Source of the DNA: Chersky-822 sp035509195
Lineage (GTDB): Bacteria > Actinomycetota > Actinomycetes > Streptosporangiales > Streptosporangiaceae
Length of the DNA stretch: 15,919 nucleotides
Direction: 5' to 3'
Assembly (NCBI GenBank): GCA_035509195.1
Contig: DATJLT010000070.1
Span: forward strand, 1 to 15,919
Below, one piece after another: positions 15,723-15,919 of this stretch (positions are counted from its first letter, which is position 1; the number at the start of each line of letters is the position of its first letter). The notes below the pieces were generated by a model. The model did not search any database. It worked only from the letters and a program-made list of their open reading frames with translations, and was not told the origin of the DNA. Made by a program: the position numbers and the translations under genes.

Positions 15723-15919
15723 AAACCCCGGATTGAGGGCAGTACGTACCCCCAAACCCCGGATTGAGGGGACCGGCCCGCTCCGCCCGGCCCCGGCCCG
15801 CCCCGGCCCGCTCCGCCCGGCCCGGCCCGCCCCGGCCCGCTCCGCCCCGGCCCGCCCCGGCCGGCTGCCCCCAAACCCCGGATTGAGGGCAGTACGTACC
15901 CCCAAACCCCGGATTGAGG
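15723..15919. repeat. Composite tandem repeat array upstream of radA (continues past window end)
   Basis: The 16-base unit AAACCCCGGATTGAGG occurs at 15723, 15754, 15873 and 15904. This is two pairs with 31-base internal spacing and a 150-base superperiod. Within each pair the units are joined by a linker with the palindrome GTACGTAC. The flanking text before each pair (CCGGCCGACTG or CCGGCCGGCTG, then a C-run) is also repeated. The last unit ends exactly at the window edge, so the array may be longer. It lies 67 bases upstream of the radA start and contains no convincing gene. Confidence 0.9.
15773..15856. repeat. G/C-dominated tandem repeat inside the composite array
   Basis: Three degenerate units start at 15773, 15803 and 15832 (about 30, 29 and 25 bases), each beginning CCGGCCCGCTCCGCCC. 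Apart from one T per unit the tract is entirely G and C. Such tracts slip easily, and copy number may vary between strains or be misassembled. Confidence 0.8.

Noticed and set aside
15723..15919. CRISPR array
   Set aside because: Repeats of 16 bases with alternating 15- and 103-base gaps; the two short linkers are identical, not unique spacers, and no cas gene is present.

Overview
The window is a high-GC actinobacterial chromosome segment. Three things point there: the gene content (lsr2, clpC, a DUF5753 regulator with a DUF397 partner), frequent GTG starts, and strongly G/C-biased codon third positions. The presence of a whiJ/abaA-type regulatory cassette suggests a morphologically complex group such as Streptomycetales or Streptosporangiales, but I cannot name a species. 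The backbone follows, from memory, the segment M. tuberculosis carries between radA (Rv3585) and coaX (Rv3600c): coaX, lysS, lsr2, clpC, mutY, a membrane protein and radA.

Layout. At 1-4013 there is a forward metabolic run: nadB (3' end only), nadC, coaX and lysS. These make the NAD precursor nicotinate mononucleotide, phosphorylate pantothenate for CoA, and charge tRNA-Lys. nadB and nadC share a GTGA stop/start overlap. A strong hairpin (4032-4071) separates lysS from a convergent gene for a secreted NlpC/P60 peptidoglycan hydrolase (4083-5141, minus). A gene-poor stretch of more than 1 kb follows, then a small one-helix membrane protein (6297-6509) and a divergent member of the Lsr2 nucleoid silencer family (6666-6998).

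The intergenic region before clpC (6999-7486) is rich in regulatory structure. It holds a 13-bp inverted repeat, a ClgR-like operator and, immediately downstream, a SigR/SigH-type promoter (GGGAAC, 18 nt, GTT). clpC (7487-10033) encodes the Hsp100 unfoldase that feeds ClpP. After its terminator hairpin comes a convergent intergenic block of repeats (10085-10482), with three 28-bp tandem units and a 17-bp-arm palindrome.

The DNA-repair side comprises mutY (minus), a membrane-anchored extracytoplasmic protein (plus) and radA (minus). In many actinobacteria disA, the c-di-AMP synthase gene, lies directly downstream of radA. That slot is occupied here by a three-gene whiJ/abaA-like cassette: a GHKL ATPase (minus), an XRE-DUF5753 regulator and a DUF397 protein with a duplicated N-terminal half. 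The window ends in a composite repeat array upstream of radA, with 16-bp units at offsets of 31 and 119 bp around G/C-only tandem units. Its minus strand carries paired GGGGTTTGGGGG tracts.

The least explained items are the occupied disA slot, the composite array, the palindromic repeat block after clpC, and the empty, structured region upstream of the NlpC/P60 gene.
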